Assembly: GCF_002940945.1 (NCBI RefSeq)
Contig: NZ_PNFV01000002.1
Coordinates: 124,001 to 188,000, forward strand
Source: Limosilactobacillus pontis
GTDB lineage: Bacteria; Bacillota; Bacilli; Lactobacillales; Lactobacillaceae
Length of the DNA: 64,000 bases
Reading direction: 5' to 3'
Part shown: piece by piece, positions 1 to 8,594 of the stretch
Numbering within the stretch: position 1 is the stretch's first letter
How the letters are laid out: every line of letters begins with the position of its first letter
The notes under the pieces: model-generated
The model's input: the letters and a program-made list of their open reading frames with translations, nothing else
What the model was told of the DNA's origin: nothing
The model's database searches: none
Position numbers and translations under genes: made by a program

Positions 1-438
1 TTTTTGATATACGCCGCTGTCCTGTTGTTGATCCGGCTGTTCCTGCGTAATCAGTTTGATACCGTTCGTTTTGGCCCGTGGCTGATCACCAGTACGGTTG
101 CCACGGCCTTCTATTTGGTAATGCTGACGATTATGCGGACCAACTGGGAGATGGCCCTGGCGGCTGCCGGGATGGCGTTTGGCTACGGAATTATCTATTC
201 AGTCTGTCAATCGACGGCGATGATGCTGGCACCGCAGGAAGAACGCGGACTGGCAAGTTCCACCTTTTTCCTTGGGTTGGACGTCGGAATGTCGCTGGGA
301 CCGATCATTGGCGGTTTCATCGATAGTACAGTACCGGAGAAGTATTTCTACCCGGTCATGCTAGTGATTATCCCGTTAGTTCTCTTGATCTACCTTGCCA
401 ACCGGCAGAAACTGAATCACGCAATTGACCAACACTAA
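1..438 (+). CDS. MFS multidrug exporter, C-terminal part
   Basis: This is the C-terminal piece of a major facilitator superfamily transporter. The reading frame is open from the first base, so the gene starts before the window. About 144 residues are present with four or five hydrophobic helices. The segment LGLDVGMSLGPIIGG is the kind of glycine-rich helix seen in drug:H+ antiporters of the DHA1 type, and the following helix ends in a short basic tail (NRQKLNHAIDQH). The substrate cannot be read from this fragment. It converges on the HxlR gene and shares a terminator with it. Confidence 0.8.
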   Translation, partial: FLIYAAVLLLIRLFLRNQFDTVRFGPWLITSTVATAFYLVMLTIMRTNWEMALAAAGMAFGYGIIYSVCQSTAMMLAPQEERGLASSTFFLGLDVGMSLGPIIGGFIDSTVPEKYFYPVMLVIIPLVLLIYLANRQKLNHAIDQH

Positions 439-451
439 AAATTAAAAATAC

Positions 452-481
452 CACCCGATAAATTTACGGATTTATCGGGTG
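452..481. terminator. Bidirectional intrinsic terminator
   Basis: An 11-bp perfect inverted repeat (CACCCGATAAA / TTTATCGGGTG) with an 8-nt loop lies between the convergent MFS and HxlR genes. It is flanked by A-rich sequence on the left and T-rich sequence on the right, so it can work in both directions. Confidence 0.85.
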
Positions 482-489
482 ATATTTTC

Positions 490-921
490 TTACTTCTTGA
501 CGATCTCTTGCCGCCAGTGGTGGAGGTGCTTCTTGGTAATGACGCAGAGCCCATCGTCCCCGGCTTGCTTCATAGCATCGGTACACATAATCGAGATACC
601 GGGAGTTTGAACGGCCCTTTCCTCGCCCCAGTAGTTAAGATAGCGAAGGGCGGCGTAGAGGTTCTCACCCTCGGTCGTCAGCCGGTACTCAACGTGGGGT
701 GGGATGGTGTTGAAGCTCTTTCGGGCGACGATCCCGGCATTGGTCAACTCCCGCAGCTGGTCACTGAGTACCTTGTAAGAAGTACCCAGCTGCTTAACCA
801 GTTCTCCGGTTCGCCGGGGATGACCTGCCAGCAGGTAGAGGATCACGGATTTCCACTTACCGCCGATGATCGTAAGAGCGTAATCGGCGCCAGTATTAAA
901 TAGCTTGTCCTGTCGGTTCAT
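490..921 (-). CDS. HxlR-family winged-helix transcriptional regulator
   Basis: A 143-residue DNA-binding regulator of the HxlR/YodB type. The core IIGGKWKSVILYLLAGHPRRTGELV followed by YKVLSDQLRELTNAGIV is the typical winged helix of the family (only parts shown here as landmarks). Many relatives sense quinones or electrophiles through a cysteine just before the GGKW motif. Here that position lacks Cys (LFNTGADYAL), although two cysteines occur near the C-terminus (IMCTD, GLCVI). The ATG start has AAAGGAG six bases upstream. It is divergent from a Rossmann oxidoreductase, the usual target arrangement for this family, and candidate operators lie in the gap. Confidence 0.88.
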   Translation of the reverse strand: MNRQDKLFNTGADYALTIIGGKWKSVILYLLAGHPRRTGELVKQLGTSYKVLSDQLRELTNAGIVARKSFNTIPPHVEYRLTTEGENLYAALRYLNYWGEERAVQTPGISIMCTDAMKQAGDDGLCVITKKHLHHWRQEIVKK

Positions 922-1022
922 TGCAATGCTCCTTTCGCAATTCTTTCTAAAATTAATTATAACGCTAGGGTGAAGTCGAGGCTGGGTTAGTAAAAATTTT
1001 AATCGCCAACTAGCGGCGGAGA

Positions 1023-1058
1023 GTAACTAAATCTTACCTGCTAGTAACTATCTTACTA
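1023..1058. promoter_or_regulatory. Candidate HxlR operators
   Basis: A perfect inverted repeat TAGTAA-N5-TTACTA lies at 1042-1058, and a weaker related copy GTAA-N7-TTAC at 1023-1037, about two helical turns away. Both sit upstream of the oxidoreductase gene in the divergent gap. HxlR proteins such as YodB bind TACT/AGTA-type palindromes, so these are plausible binding sites. This is inferred from pattern only. Confidence 0.5.
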
Positions 1059-1141
1059 TGAAGTGCTTACTTTTAATAAGCGTAGTTCCTGCCTATACTG
1101 GGAAGCGTAAGGATATAGCTAATCAAGAGGGAGGAACCATA

Positions 1142-1798
1142 ATGACAAAGCAAATCTTAATTCTTGGTGCTACCGGCCAGATCGCCGGCCACGCCATTAA
1201 GGCCCTGTTGGAGAACAGTAACGATCATCTTTTGCTCTTCACCCGGCACCCGCAGCATCTCACCAATATCAATGAGGACCGGACGACTGTGATCAAGGGC
1301 GACACGCTGAAACCGGGCGAACTTGATGCGGCCGTGGCCCAGGCTGATGCAGTTTATGCCAACTTGCGGAACCCAGAGATCGCCCAACAGGCCCGTAATA
1401 TCGTCCAGGCAATGTATAAGTGCGGGGTCAAGCAGCTGGTCTGGATTTCCTCGATTGGGATTTACGATGAGGTCCCTGGTAAGTTTGGCGAATGGAACAA
1501 TGCCGAACTCGGGGGTGGTCAGACGGATAGCTACCTGGGAACTTACCGACAGGCAGCTGACGTGGTTACCAATTCTGACCTGGACTACACGATCATTCGG
1601 CCGGCCTGGCTGACCAACAAGGACGAGGTTGACTACGAGACGACTGAACGGGGGCAGAGCTTCAAAGGGACCGAAGTTTCGCGGAAGTCGATCGGCAACT
1701 TTGTGGCCAAGATACTCGAAAATCCGGTATTGTATGCACGTAAGGACTTTGGAGTCGACAAGCCTGGCACCGATGGTGATAAGCCGGCTTGGTATTAA
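1142..1798 (+). CDS. NmrA/SDR-like NAD(P)-binding oxidoreductase
   Basis: A 218-residue atypical short-chain dehydrogenase or NmrA-like protein. The N-terminus LILGATGQIAGH is the glycine-rich Rossmann nucleotide-binding loop (GxxGxxG form). The middle part YANLRNPEIAQQ and VWISSIGIYDE is typical of the NAD(P)H-binding family, and the late motif YTIIRPAWLTN is conserved in it. The ATG at 1142 is chosen because GAGGGAGGAACC precedes it; the frame is open further upstream to 1058 but without a ribosome binding site. It is divergent from the HxlR regulator, which suggests a redox or electrophile-response pair. The substrate is unknown. Confidence 0.85.
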   Translation: MTKQILILGATGQIAGHAIKALLENSNDHLLLFTRHPQHLTNINEDRTTVIKGDTLKPGELDAAVAQADAVYANLRNPEIAQQARNIVQAMYKCGVKQLVWISSIGIYDEVPGKFGEWNNAELGGGQTDSYLGTYRQAADVVTNSDLDYTIIRPAWLTNKDEVDYETTERGQSFKGTEVSRKSIGNFVAKILENPVLYARKDFGVDKPGTDGDKPAWY

Positions 1799-1815
1799 TA
1801 AGTGATGATCCAATT

Positions 1816-1850
1816 AAGTAGGTATGCCATGGCTGGTATACCTACTTTTT
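1816..1850 (+). terminator. Terminator after the oxidoreductase
   Basis: The inverted repeat AAGTAGGTATGCC / GG-TATACCTACTT is followed by a run of T. It ends the oxidoreductase transcript directly before the ABC operon promoter. Confidence 0.8.
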
Positions 1851-1855
1851 TAAAA

Positions 1856-1884
1856 TTGTTGACGTTTTCAAAGTGGGATAAAAT
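1856..1884 (+). promoter_or_regulatory. Promoter of the LanFEG-like operon
   Basis: TTGTTG at 1856-1861 and TAAAAT at 1879-1884 are separated by 17 bp, a good match to a vegetative promoter. A leader of about 45 nt follows before the first ribosome binding site. Confidence 0.55.
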
Positions 1885-1937
1885 TGAAGTGAAGGACCTT
1901 ACAGACGGGATGGAGACTCAATTTGGGGGTAATAACG

Positions 1938-2819
1938 ATGCTTGATGTTAAAAATATAAACGTATATTACGGCCGCAGGAAGGTTATCAAAGATGCCTCG
2001 TTTCAGATTGCTCCGGGTGAAATTGTCGGATTAATTGGGCCAAACGGTGCCGGGAAAACAACAATCATGAAAACCTTATTAGGCTTAACAAAATTTACCG
2101 GTACAATTACATTTGACAATCACCAAATTACCGCTAAAGATCATAAGATTCTCCAGCGTGTTGGGGCATTAATTGAAAATCCAGCGATCTATCCTTTCTT
2201 ATCCGGTAAAGAAAACATGGAGTTATATTCTAAGGATAGGGAAGATATGCAGAAGCTGATAACACGGCTTGAAATGGATTCTTATATTAATCGATTAGCT
2301 AGGTCATATTCAATTGGTATGAAGCAAAAATTGGGGATTGCGCTAGCACTTTTAAATGATCCAGAGCTTGTGATCCTTGACGAACCAATGAATGGACTTG
2401 ATATTGAGGCCACTATTTCGATCCGTAAGATTATTCATGAATACGCCAATCGAGGAACAGCCTTTCTAATTTCTAGTCATGTCTTGAGTGAACTTCAAAA
2501 GGTAATGACGTCGGTTCTGATTTTGAATCATCAGGAAATTATTATGGATGTCCCAATTGATAAGTTTAAGAATGCTAAAGTCACGCATGATCAATTGCAA
2601 ACAACTGATATGGCCGGGACTAGGGAGCTGTTGACGACGCACCAACTCGCTTTTCAGGAGCAAGATGGGGCGCTCGTTATTAATGCTAGTGATGCTGATG
2701 AAATCCAACGGCTGCTGTATCAAAACGGAATTACGCTTCAAATGCTTATGCCGATAAGAAAAACTTTTGAGCAGGCAATTATCGAAATCTTGAAGGAGAA
2801 ACGGGGGGACAAAAAATGA
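1938..2819 (+). CDS. ABC exporter ATP-binding subunit, LanF/BcrA type
   Basis: A 293-residue ATPase. Walker A GPNGAGKTT lies at about residues 34-42, the signature YSIGMKQKLG at about 124-133 and Walker B ILDEPMNGLD at about 147-156. The Q-loop glutamine is replaced by glutamate in ALIENPAIYPFL. This E-loop is a mark of lantibiotic-immunity (LanF) and bacitracin (BcrA) exporters. ATG 1938 is preferred because GGGGGT lies seven bases upstream; an in-frame TTG at 1923 is less likely. The next gene starts inside its stop (ATGA). The whole cassette is AT-richer than its neighbours, which hints at transfer. No peptide precursor or modification gene is nearby. Confidence 0.85.
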   Translation: MLDVKNINVYYGRRKVIKDASFQIAPGEIVGLIGPNGAGKTTIMKTLLGLTKFTGTITFDNHQITAKDHKILQRVGALIENPAIYPFLSGKENMELYSKDREDMQKLITRLEMDSYINRLARSYSIGMKQKLGIALALLNDPELVILDEPMNGLDIEATISIRKIIHEYANRGTAFLISSHVLSELQKVMTSVLILNHQEIIMDVPIDKFKNAKVTHDQLQTTDMAGTRELLTTHQLAFQEQDGALVINASDADEIQRLLYQNGITLQMLMPIRKTFEQAIIEILKEKRGDKK

Positions 2820-3574
2820 ATACAAATCTTGCCCATGAGTTTTATAAGATGACTCACCAACGTTCCTCCTGGTGGGTAGTCCCCGTTTTACTCGGCTTAA
2901 TGCTCTACTCATCAACGCCCACTGCCTACATTACTAAAGGATTAGTTGCTCAAGGATTCGGGGCTGGGCAATGGACGATTATTATTATGATTGCCCTTAG
3001 TGCTAATTTTGTCACGATGGAGTATCGGAATAATACCATGACGACGCTATTGTACAAAAGTCCTAACCGTCAGATAGTTTTTTTCACTAAGTTAATCGTT
3101 TTGTTATTGTATGGTTTGTTCCTTTTGCTAATCAGTTTTTTATTTGCACTTGGTCTCAAGCTGCTACTGGTAAATAACCGATTTTCATGGGAAGCAGACT
3201 TTCATCAGCATACCTTGATTAATGCCCTAATCATCAATCTGACCGGAGTAGGAATATACTTGCTTTTTACGATTACCCTTTCACTGCTGTTGGTTTCATT
3301 GGTTAAATCGAATGCAACAGTGATTATTATCGGACTATTTATTGGCTTCTTAGGGGCTAATATTTCGGGTGTCATGATGCAAGCATTTCCTGGATTAGAA
3401 TCCGTGATTGCCTGGAACCCACTTAATATGATCAATGTTATTACTCAGCTATCCAACAGAAGTGTTATGAAGCTAACAATGCTTAGTAATGATGAACTGA
3501 TTATTGGCAACTTGATCTATGCAGTTATTTTTCTTGTGGCAGGGCTATGGGCCTTTAAGAAGCGCAACCAATAG
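2816..3574 (+). CDS. ABC-2 type permease subunit 1, LanE/LanG-like
   Basis: A 252-residue membrane protein with about six hydrophobic segments and a cytoplasmic N-terminus (HEFYKMTHQRSSWW). The ABC-2 layout with a conserved AWNPLNMINVITQLSN segment near residue 205 matches small permeases of lantibiotic-protection exporters. Its start overlaps the stop of the ATPase by four bases, so the two are translationally coupled. It shares the start layout (basic FYKMTHQR versus LYKLSHRK) and the WNP(L/F)NM motif with the next gene, so the two permeases are paralogues that probably form a heterodimer on the ATPase. Confidence 0.82.
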   Translation: MNTNLAHEFYKMTHQRSSWWVVPVLLGLMLYSSTPTAYITKGLVAQGFGAGQWTIIIMIALSANFVTMEYRNNTMTTLLYKSPNRQIVFFTKLIVLLLYGLFLLLISFLFALGLKLLLVNNRFSWEADFHQHTLINALIINLTGVGIYLLFTITLSLLLVSLVKSNATVIIIGLFIGFLGANISGVMMQAFPGLESVIAWNPLNMINVITQLSNRSVMKLTMLSNDELIIGNLIYAVIFLVAGLWAFKKRNQ

Positions 3575-3585
3575 GGGGAATTTGT

Positions 3586-4356
3586 ATGTATACTGAGTTA
3601 AGGCAGGAACTATACAAGCTGAGCCATCGGAAGCTGCCATGGCTAATTATTATCTTTATGGTTGCCCTAATGGTTATTATTGGTCTTGCGATGGGGCGGA
3701 CCTATAGTAATCTCTTAGTAATGACTTGTTATGACTCTAGTATGGTAATCATGCTCTTGTTAGTGATTGTTGGGTCGACCATCTTTTCAATGGAGTTTCA
3801 AAACGAAACGATCATTCCACTCATCTATCGTAGTCGCGGTCGGGGGAGTGTTTTCTTTGCTAAATTTGTGACCTTATTTTTATATGATGTAATCTTGCAC
3901 ATTATCGCGATAATGGTCACCTTCTTATTGAACATTGTCCCCATTATCAACAACCCAGTTTCTTGGACAGCAATTTATAAGTACCATCAACCGTTAGTGA
4001 TTAATATGTTAGCGACCACGGGTGTAGACTTGGTAACATCATCTCTGATTATTAGTTTAATTTGTTTGTCATCGTGTTTAATCAATTCTAATACGGTCGT
4101 AATTGCCATTAACGCGCTCATTATCTTCATGGGGAGTGGTCTTTCGTCAAACTTGTTGCTAGCTAATGTCGGTCCAAGCCGGATTATTCGTTGGAACCCA
4201 TTTAACATGCTCAATCTGACAACCCAATACTATAATTATGCGACCTACCACATCACTTCAATGCTTTCCAATAGTCAGCTCTTACTGGGAACGATCTGTT
4301 ACGTGATTATTTTCACCCTGTTAGCATATTGGTGTTTTCAACGTAAACATTTTTGA
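3586..4356 (+). CDS. ABC-2 type permease subunit 2, LanG/LanE-like
   Basis: A 256-residue membrane protein with about six transmembrane segments, paralogous to the gene before it. Landmarks are LYKLSHRKLPWL at the N-terminus, FSMEFQNETIIPLIYRSRGR after the second helix and RWNPFNMLNLTTQYY near residue 205. It is separated from the first permease by 11 bases with GGGGGAA in front of the ATG. The three genes look like a complete F-E-G exporter that would pump a cell-envelope-active peptide out of the membrane. The substrate is inferred from family only. Confidence 0.82.
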   Translation: MYTELRQELYKLSHRKLPWLIIIFMVALMVIIGLAMGRTYSNLLVMTCYDSSMVIMLLLVIVGSTIFSMEFQNETIIPLIYRSRGRGSVFFAKFVTLFLYDVILHIIAIMVTFLLNIVPIINNPVSWTAIYKYHQPLVINMLATTGVDLVTSSLIISLICLSSCLINSNTVVIAINALIIFMGSGLSSNLLLANVGPSRIIRWNPFNMLNLTTQYYNYATYHITSMLSNSQLLLGTICYVIIFTLLAYWCFQRKHF

Positions 4357-4431
4357 AATATAAACTTGAAGCGGCTAAAAATGAAGGCATCAAAAATGCA
4401 AAGATGCTAGTAACTTTATTGATTAAAACGA

Positions 4432-4476
4432 AACGTGAGCAGGTAACCCTATGGCTACCTCGCTCACGTTACTTTT
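4432..4476. terminator. Bidirectional terminator
   Basis: AACGTGAGC-AGGTA pairs with TACCT-C-GCTCACGTT (one bulged base), followed by a T run on the plus strand. It lies between the convergent ABC permease and the secreted-protein gene, overlapping the last bases of the latter. Confidence 0.8.
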
Positions 4477-4975
4477 TGATCTGATATTTAGTCGCTGCTG
4501 GCTTGAACTGAATTGTCTGATACTTGGCCGTGTCTGGGAGGATAACAGTGAATTCGCCTGCCGCCCCAGTATGGATTCGCCCGGTGGTTGCCTTGGGGAT
4601 CAATCGATTCTGGATCCGGACCCGCTGACCGGGCCGGATAACAAAGCCGGTCTTGCTGGCCGCGTGGTTGAGCGCCCGGTGGTTGGTCAGGTAGTGGCGG
4701 ATACGGCGTGGGGCCTGTCGTTGTATTGTTGTAGCCCGGTCATCGACGATCGGGTTGCCCACCGCATCGATATCTTCGACGTCTACGTAGACAACGTGTC
4801 CCCGGTGGTTGAAGATCGCAAACTGGTGCTTGGTCTGGTAAGCTCCGGCATTGATGTAAGTAACCTGGTAGACGCGGTTACGGGGCTGATGGAAACCAGC
4901 TGCCTGGATTGGAGTATTCATTGCTACCCCAAAGATCACCACAATAATTAATATGAATTTTCGTAAATACGGCAC
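4469..4975 (-). CDS. Small secreted protein of unknown function
   Basis: A 168-residue protein that I do not recognise. The N-terminus (PYLRKFILIIVVIFGVAM) is a basic patch plus hydrophobic core, ending in TPIQAAGF, a good signal peptidase I site near residue 26. The mature part is basic and rich in His, Arg and Thr, with no cysteine and no sorting motif, so it would be released or loosely wall-bound. The start is GTG, placed by GGAGGT eight bases upstream. It faces the ABC operon and has no operon partner on its strand. Confidence 0.65.
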   Translation of the reverse strand: MPYLRKFILIIVVIFGVAMNTPIQAAGFHQPRNRVYQVTYINAGAYQTKHQFAIFNHRGHVVYVDVEDIDAVGNPIVDDRATTIQRQAPRRIRHYLTNHRALNHAASKTGFVIRPGQRVRIQNRLIPKATTGRIHTGAAGEFTVILPDTAKYQTIQFKPAATKYQIKK

Positions 4976-5023
4976 TGCTTGCCACCTCCGTTCTCATTTA
5001 TTTTAACAGACCGGCGGAGCAGT

Positions 5024-5056
5024 AAAAACCGTCGGCTAATCAGGCTGACGGTTTTT
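5024..5056 (-). terminator. Terminator of the DUF915 hydrolase gene
   Basis: AAAAACCGTC / GACGGTTTTT forms a strong hairpin directly downstream of the minus-strand hydrolase stop codon, with the T run on that strand. Confidence 0.85.
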
Positions 5057-5060
5057 GCTT

Positions 5061-5927
5061 TCATTTATGCCACAGGAAGTTGATCAGTTCCCGGTTAACC
5101 TGTGAATTGTTATGAAGCTTGCTGTGCTGAGCGTTAGCACCCTTAATTTCTACTTCTTGGTAGGACTTGGCTCGGCCATTGATGATGTATTTCAGCGTTT
5201 TGGCAGAATTAACGGGGACATCACCATCGGAGTGAGAGCCATCTTTCTTATCGCCGTAAATATTCAGGACCCGGGTATTGGTCGGGAATGTCTTTCGCAA
5301 GGTCATTAGCGGCTTGATGGTTGCGTCCTTGCGCTGCGGCTCCCCAGTCTGCTGGTTGATTGGACTTTCCGCTGTTTTCTGTCCAATTAGGCCATTATAA
5401 TGACCAGCGATGGCGACAAGGTGGGCAATTCGAGGCAGGTTAGGGTCACCGTTGTTGTCGTTGATGTAGTTGATGATCTCCAAGTTCCCCATTGAATGAC
5501 CGACCAGGTTGATCGCCCGGTAGTGATGTTGACGTTCAAGGGCCAGAACAACGTTTTTGACGTAAGTAGCGCCGTGCTTATAACCGGCCGGATAATTGCT
5601 CGTATAACCCCTGAGCTTGTTATCGGCAAGGTTGACTTCGACGATTGGGTTGATCGCGTGGGCGGGAATGGCTTCGTTAAAAGTAACCTTCCCCTGACGA
5701 TCGACATTGGCGCGGACGATAGTGTTGGTGACCCCAGCGTGCTTGGCGGCGTTAGCCATCTTCTCCTCGGCATGGGCACTGCTGCCCCAGCCGTGGACGA
5801 AGATGGTTGGGGTATCGGACTGGACAAACTGCTTAGCGGCCTGAGCCCGGTGCCAGACATTGTAAGTGATGATCGCAATGATACCGATGATGATAACACC
5901 CACGATCGAAATGGTACGACGGTGCAT
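5061..5927 (-). CDS. DUF915-type membrane-anchored alpha/beta hydrolase
   Basis: A 288-residue hydrolase. Residues 5-25 form a single hydrophobic anchor (ISIVGVIIIGIIAIITYNV) with the catalytic part outside. The oxyanion region is FVHGWGSS, the nucleophile elbow is GHSMGN (Ser about 145), an acidic candidate lies in YGDKKDGSHSDGD and the His candidate in QHSKLHN near the end. These features define the DUF915 family of lipase-like surface hydrolases common in lactobacilli. The true substrate, a lipid or ester, is unknown. AAAGGAG precedes the ATG. It is apparently a single gene with its own terminator, downstream of a second hydrolase on the same strand. Confidence 0.85.
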   Translation of the reverse strand: MHRRTISIVGVIIIGIIAIITYNVWHRAQAAKQFVQSDTPTIFVHGWGSSAHAEEKMANAAKHAGVTNTIVRANVDRQGKVTFNEAIPAHAINPIVEVNLADNKLRGYTSNYPAGYKHGATYVKNVVLALERQHHYRAINLVGHSMGNLEIINYINDNNGDPNLPRIAHLVAIAGHYNGLIGQKTAESPINQQTGEPQRKDATIKPLMTLRKTFPTNTRVLNIYGDKKDGSHSDGDVPVNSAKTLKYIINGRAKSYQEVEIKGANAQHSKLHNNSQVNRELINFLWHK

Positions 5928-5963
5928 GCTGACACTCCTTTTTATTTAGCATTTTAGCCCAAT

Positions 5964-6917
5964 TTATAGATTTTGCTTAAAAAAGTCTTCCAGTTTATCA
6001 AATGGGATCTTATCAACCCGGTCGTAGAGGTCAATATGCTCACAATCTTTGACAATGTACTTTTCCTTTGGTTCTTGAGCCAGATTATAGGCTCGTTCAG
6101 AGAAAGCGCGGGAGTGGGCACGGTCACCAAAAATAAAGAGGATTGGCCGCGGGGTAATCTCATCGATGTAATCTAGGGCAGAGAACTGCATCATGGCCAT
6201 GTTTGAAGTGGTTGTAAAGTTGCCGCGAGCGTTGGGGTGGAAGCCGCGTGGGACAGCGTAGAAACGTAACCATTCTTTACTGATTGGGTCAGTATCCGGC
6301 AGGACATCAACGTTTGGATACGGTTTGGTTGGAAAAGATGGCTTATATTCTGGCTGGCCGTTGGCGTAGTCATTCCACCGCTGTTCGGCCAGGTTCTTCT
6401 TCATTTTATCGAGCTGATCCTTAGATAGGTTCATCATCCCACGGATATCAGTAATGTCATACATTGATGTTGTTGCTACCGCCTTAATTCGCGGGTCCAC
6501 GGCTGCGGCGGCCAAGGAAAAGCCGCCAGAGCCGCAAATGCCGATGACACCGATCATTTCTCGGTCGACGAATGGAACTTGGGTGCCGAGGTAGTCGACC
6601 GCGGCGCTAAACGATTCTGCAAAGAGGCCTGGTGAAGAAACGTGGCGGGGTTCACCAGTGGATTCGCCCATGTTGGTTTGATCAAAGGTGAGAACCACGA
6701 AGCCGCGCTGAGCAAGCTCGTTGGCATAGACAGCTGGCCCTTGTTCTTTTACACCGCCGTACGGGGCACCAACAATCAAGGCTGGGCGTTGCTGGTGCTG
6801 ATCAATATTTTTGGTGTAATAAAGATCACCAGCGAGGGTGGTATTATAGCGATTATGGAACTTGATATGGTCGCGTTGAATATGGTTGTTTAATTCTGTG
6901 ATGTATCCGTATGCCAT
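5964..6917 (-). CDS. Alpha/beta hydrolase, dienelactone-hydrolase/YcjY-like
   Basis: A 317-residue soluble hydrolase. GAPYGGVKEQGP corresponds to the oxyanion-hole strand, GICGSGGFSL near residue 130 is the nucleophile elbow (Ser), FGDRAHSRAFSERAY carries the acid region, and KDCEHIDLYDR near residue 295 carries the catalytic His. The order matches YcjY/acetyl-xylan-esterase-like enzymes often described as alpha/beta hydrolases of unknown substrate. TAGGAGGAA precedes the ATG. It follows the acetyltransferase gene by 17 bases, so the two are probably one transcript that reads away from the LysR gene. Confidence 0.85.
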   Translation of the reverse strand: MAYGYITELNNHIQRDHIKFHNRYNTTLAGDLYYTKNIDQHQQRPALIVGAPYGGVKEQGPAVYANELAQRGFVVLTFDQTNMGESTGEPRHVSSPGLFAESFSAAVDYLGTQVPFVDREMIGVIGICGSGGFSLAAAAVDPRIKAVATTSMYDITDIRGMMNLSKDQLDKMKKNLAEQRWNDYANGQPEYKPSFPTKPYPNVDVLPDTDPISKEWLRFYAVPRGFHPNARGNFTTTSNMAMMQFSALDYIDEITPRPILFIFGDRAHSRAFSERAYNLAQEPKEKYIVKDCEHIDLYDRVDKIPFDKLEDFFKQNL

Positions 6918-6934
6918 AGTTGATTCCTCCTAAG

Positions 6935-7480
6935 TTAATGGTTATTGTGCTTGATAGTTTTGACGACTCGAGCGGGAATTCCTGCCACGACGGTATTAGC
7001 AGGAACGTTTCTGGTAACTACCGCGCCAGCCGCCACGACGGCATTTTCGCCGACCGTGACTCCCGGTAGAATAGTGGCATTAGTGCCAATCCAGGCATTG
7101 CGGTGAATGTAAACCGGCTTGAGTTCGACTCCGCGCCGTTGATCAGGATCAAGGGGATGGTTAACCGAGATCAAGTTTGCATTGGGGCCGATCAGAACAT
7201 CGTCGGCTAGGTAGATACCGCCAAGGTCGGTGAAAGTTACGCCGCTATTGATGAAGATACGTTTGCCGAGGTGAATGTTTCTGCCGTAATCGGTGTAGAA
7301 AGGCAGACGAATCTCCACAGATGGATCCACAACCTGCTGGGTCAGCTGAGCGACCATCTTCCGGATGTTGTTTGGTGAATGGACGCCGGTGTTGAGCTCC
7401 TGCACCAACTTTTGATTATGCACGATAATTTCTTCTAGATCGGCGAGATGCTGGGGATCTAACGATTTGGTTGCTGTCAT
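6935..7480 (-). CDS. Hexapeptide-repeat sugar O-acetyltransferase (LacA/Maa-like)
   Basis: A 181-residue left-handed beta-helix acetyltransferase. The C-terminal two thirds carry imperfect hexapeptide repeats, ending in [22 protein letters not shown] (split landmark) and [25 protein letters not shown], the standard acetyl-CoA-binding end of maltose/galactoside acetyltransferases. The catalytic His is in the segment [15 protein letters not shown] precedes the ATG. It is divergent from a LysR-type regulator, which is likely to control it together with the hydrolase downstream. Confidence 0.88.
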   Translation of the reverse strand: MTATKSLDPQHLADLEEIIVHNQKLVQELNTGVHSPNNIRKMVAQLTQQVVDPSVEIRLPFYTDYGRNIHLGKRIFINSGVTFTDLGGIYLADDVLIGPNANLISVNHPLDPDQRRGVELKPVYIHRNAWIGTNATILPGVTVGENAVVAAGAVVTRNVPANTVVAGIPARVVKTIKHNNH

Positions 7481-7593
7481 GCGATACCTCCTGACTGATT
7501 TGTTGATTTTATTGTAATGGGTTAGAATTATAATGTTAAATACTTATATTAAATGCATAACTATAACTAAATATTATATTAGGAGATAGTAAC

Positions 7594-8475
7594 ATGAATA
7601 TTCGAATACTGCGTTATTTTATTGAGATCGTTCGCGAAGGAAATATCTCGAGTGCGGCTCATCGCCTTCACATATCTCAGCCGGCTTTGTCGCGGCAGAT
7701 CATGGATCTTGAGACGACTCTCGGCGTGACCTTGTTTGAGCGAGGACATCGCCAGATCAAGTTGACCCAGGAGGGCTATTACCTCTTTGAACGGGCCCAG
7801 GAGATCACCGCCCTGGTTGATAAGACCGCTTACCACCTCCAAGCCAACGAGGTAGTCAGCGGTACTTTGGATATTGGTGCTGGGGAGAGCGGGGCTTTGA
7901 TGCCCCTAATGGATGTTGTCGCGCAGGTCCTTCGTGACTATCCAGAGGTAAAAGTTAACCTAGTGAGTGGGGACGCGACGATGATTCGTCGTCAGGTTGA
8001 CCAAGGGAGCCTCGAGTTCGGGGTAGTGATGGGCCACGAGAACCTGGTGAACTATGACTCGCTGACCCTTCCGGCTGTTAACCGGTGGGGGATCCTGTTA
8101 CGCAAAGATGCGCCCCTAGCAGTCAAGGATGCGATCACACCGCGTGACCTGCTAGGCCACCCTTTGTTAGCGTCGGCCCAGTCCAAGCTTCAAGATACCT
8201 TCCGCGATTGGGCCGGTGATTTGATTAACCAATATAATTTTGTCGGCAATTACAACCTTCTCTATAACGCTGAACTCCTGGTCAAGACCGATGCCTGCCT
8301 GGCCCTGGCCTATGACGGCATTGCCAACCTCTATGACCAGGGGCTGGTCTTTCGGCCCCTTACTCCCGCAGTCACGGACGCCAATACCTTGATCTGGAAT
8401 AGGGATCACCAACTACCCAACGTCGGCAGGCTTTTTCTTGAGTTACTCCGGAAACGGCTTGGTGCAGTCGACTGA
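7594..8475 (+). CDS. LysR-family transcriptional regulator
   Basis: A 293-residue LysR-type regulator. The N-terminal winged helix contains FIEIVREGNISSAAHRLHIS followed by QPALSRQIMDLETTLG, the classic family signature at residues 7-50. A long linker helix and a periplasmic-binding-like effector domain follow from about residue 90. RBS AGGAGAT precedes the ATG. It is divergent from the acetyltransferase-hydrolase pair with an AT-rich 113-bp gap, the standard arrangement for control of a neighbouring operon and of itself. The effector is unknown. Confidence 0.92.
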   Translation: MNIRILRYFIEIVREGNISSAAHRLHISQPALSRQIMDLETTLGVTLFERGHRQIKLTQEGYYLFERAQEITALVDKTAYHLQANEVVSGTLDIGAGESGALMPLMDVVAQVLRDYPEVKVNLVSGDATMIRRQVDQGSLEFGVVMGHENLVNYDSLTLPAVNRWGILLRKDAPLAVKDAITPRDLLGHPLLASAQSKLQDTFRDWAGDLINQYNFVGNYNLLYNAELLVKTDACLALAYDGIANLYDQGLVFRPLTPAVTDANTLIWNRDHQLPNVGRLFLELLRKRLGAVD

Positions 8476-8594
8476 GGAGCAGATAGCCCTGATGGTCATA
8501 CGGTTGCTCGTCACTATAATCTTAGCCCGGGCGATCTCGCGGACTGCTGGGTAGTTAGCCTGGCTCAAGACGGTTACGGATAATTTAAAATAAG

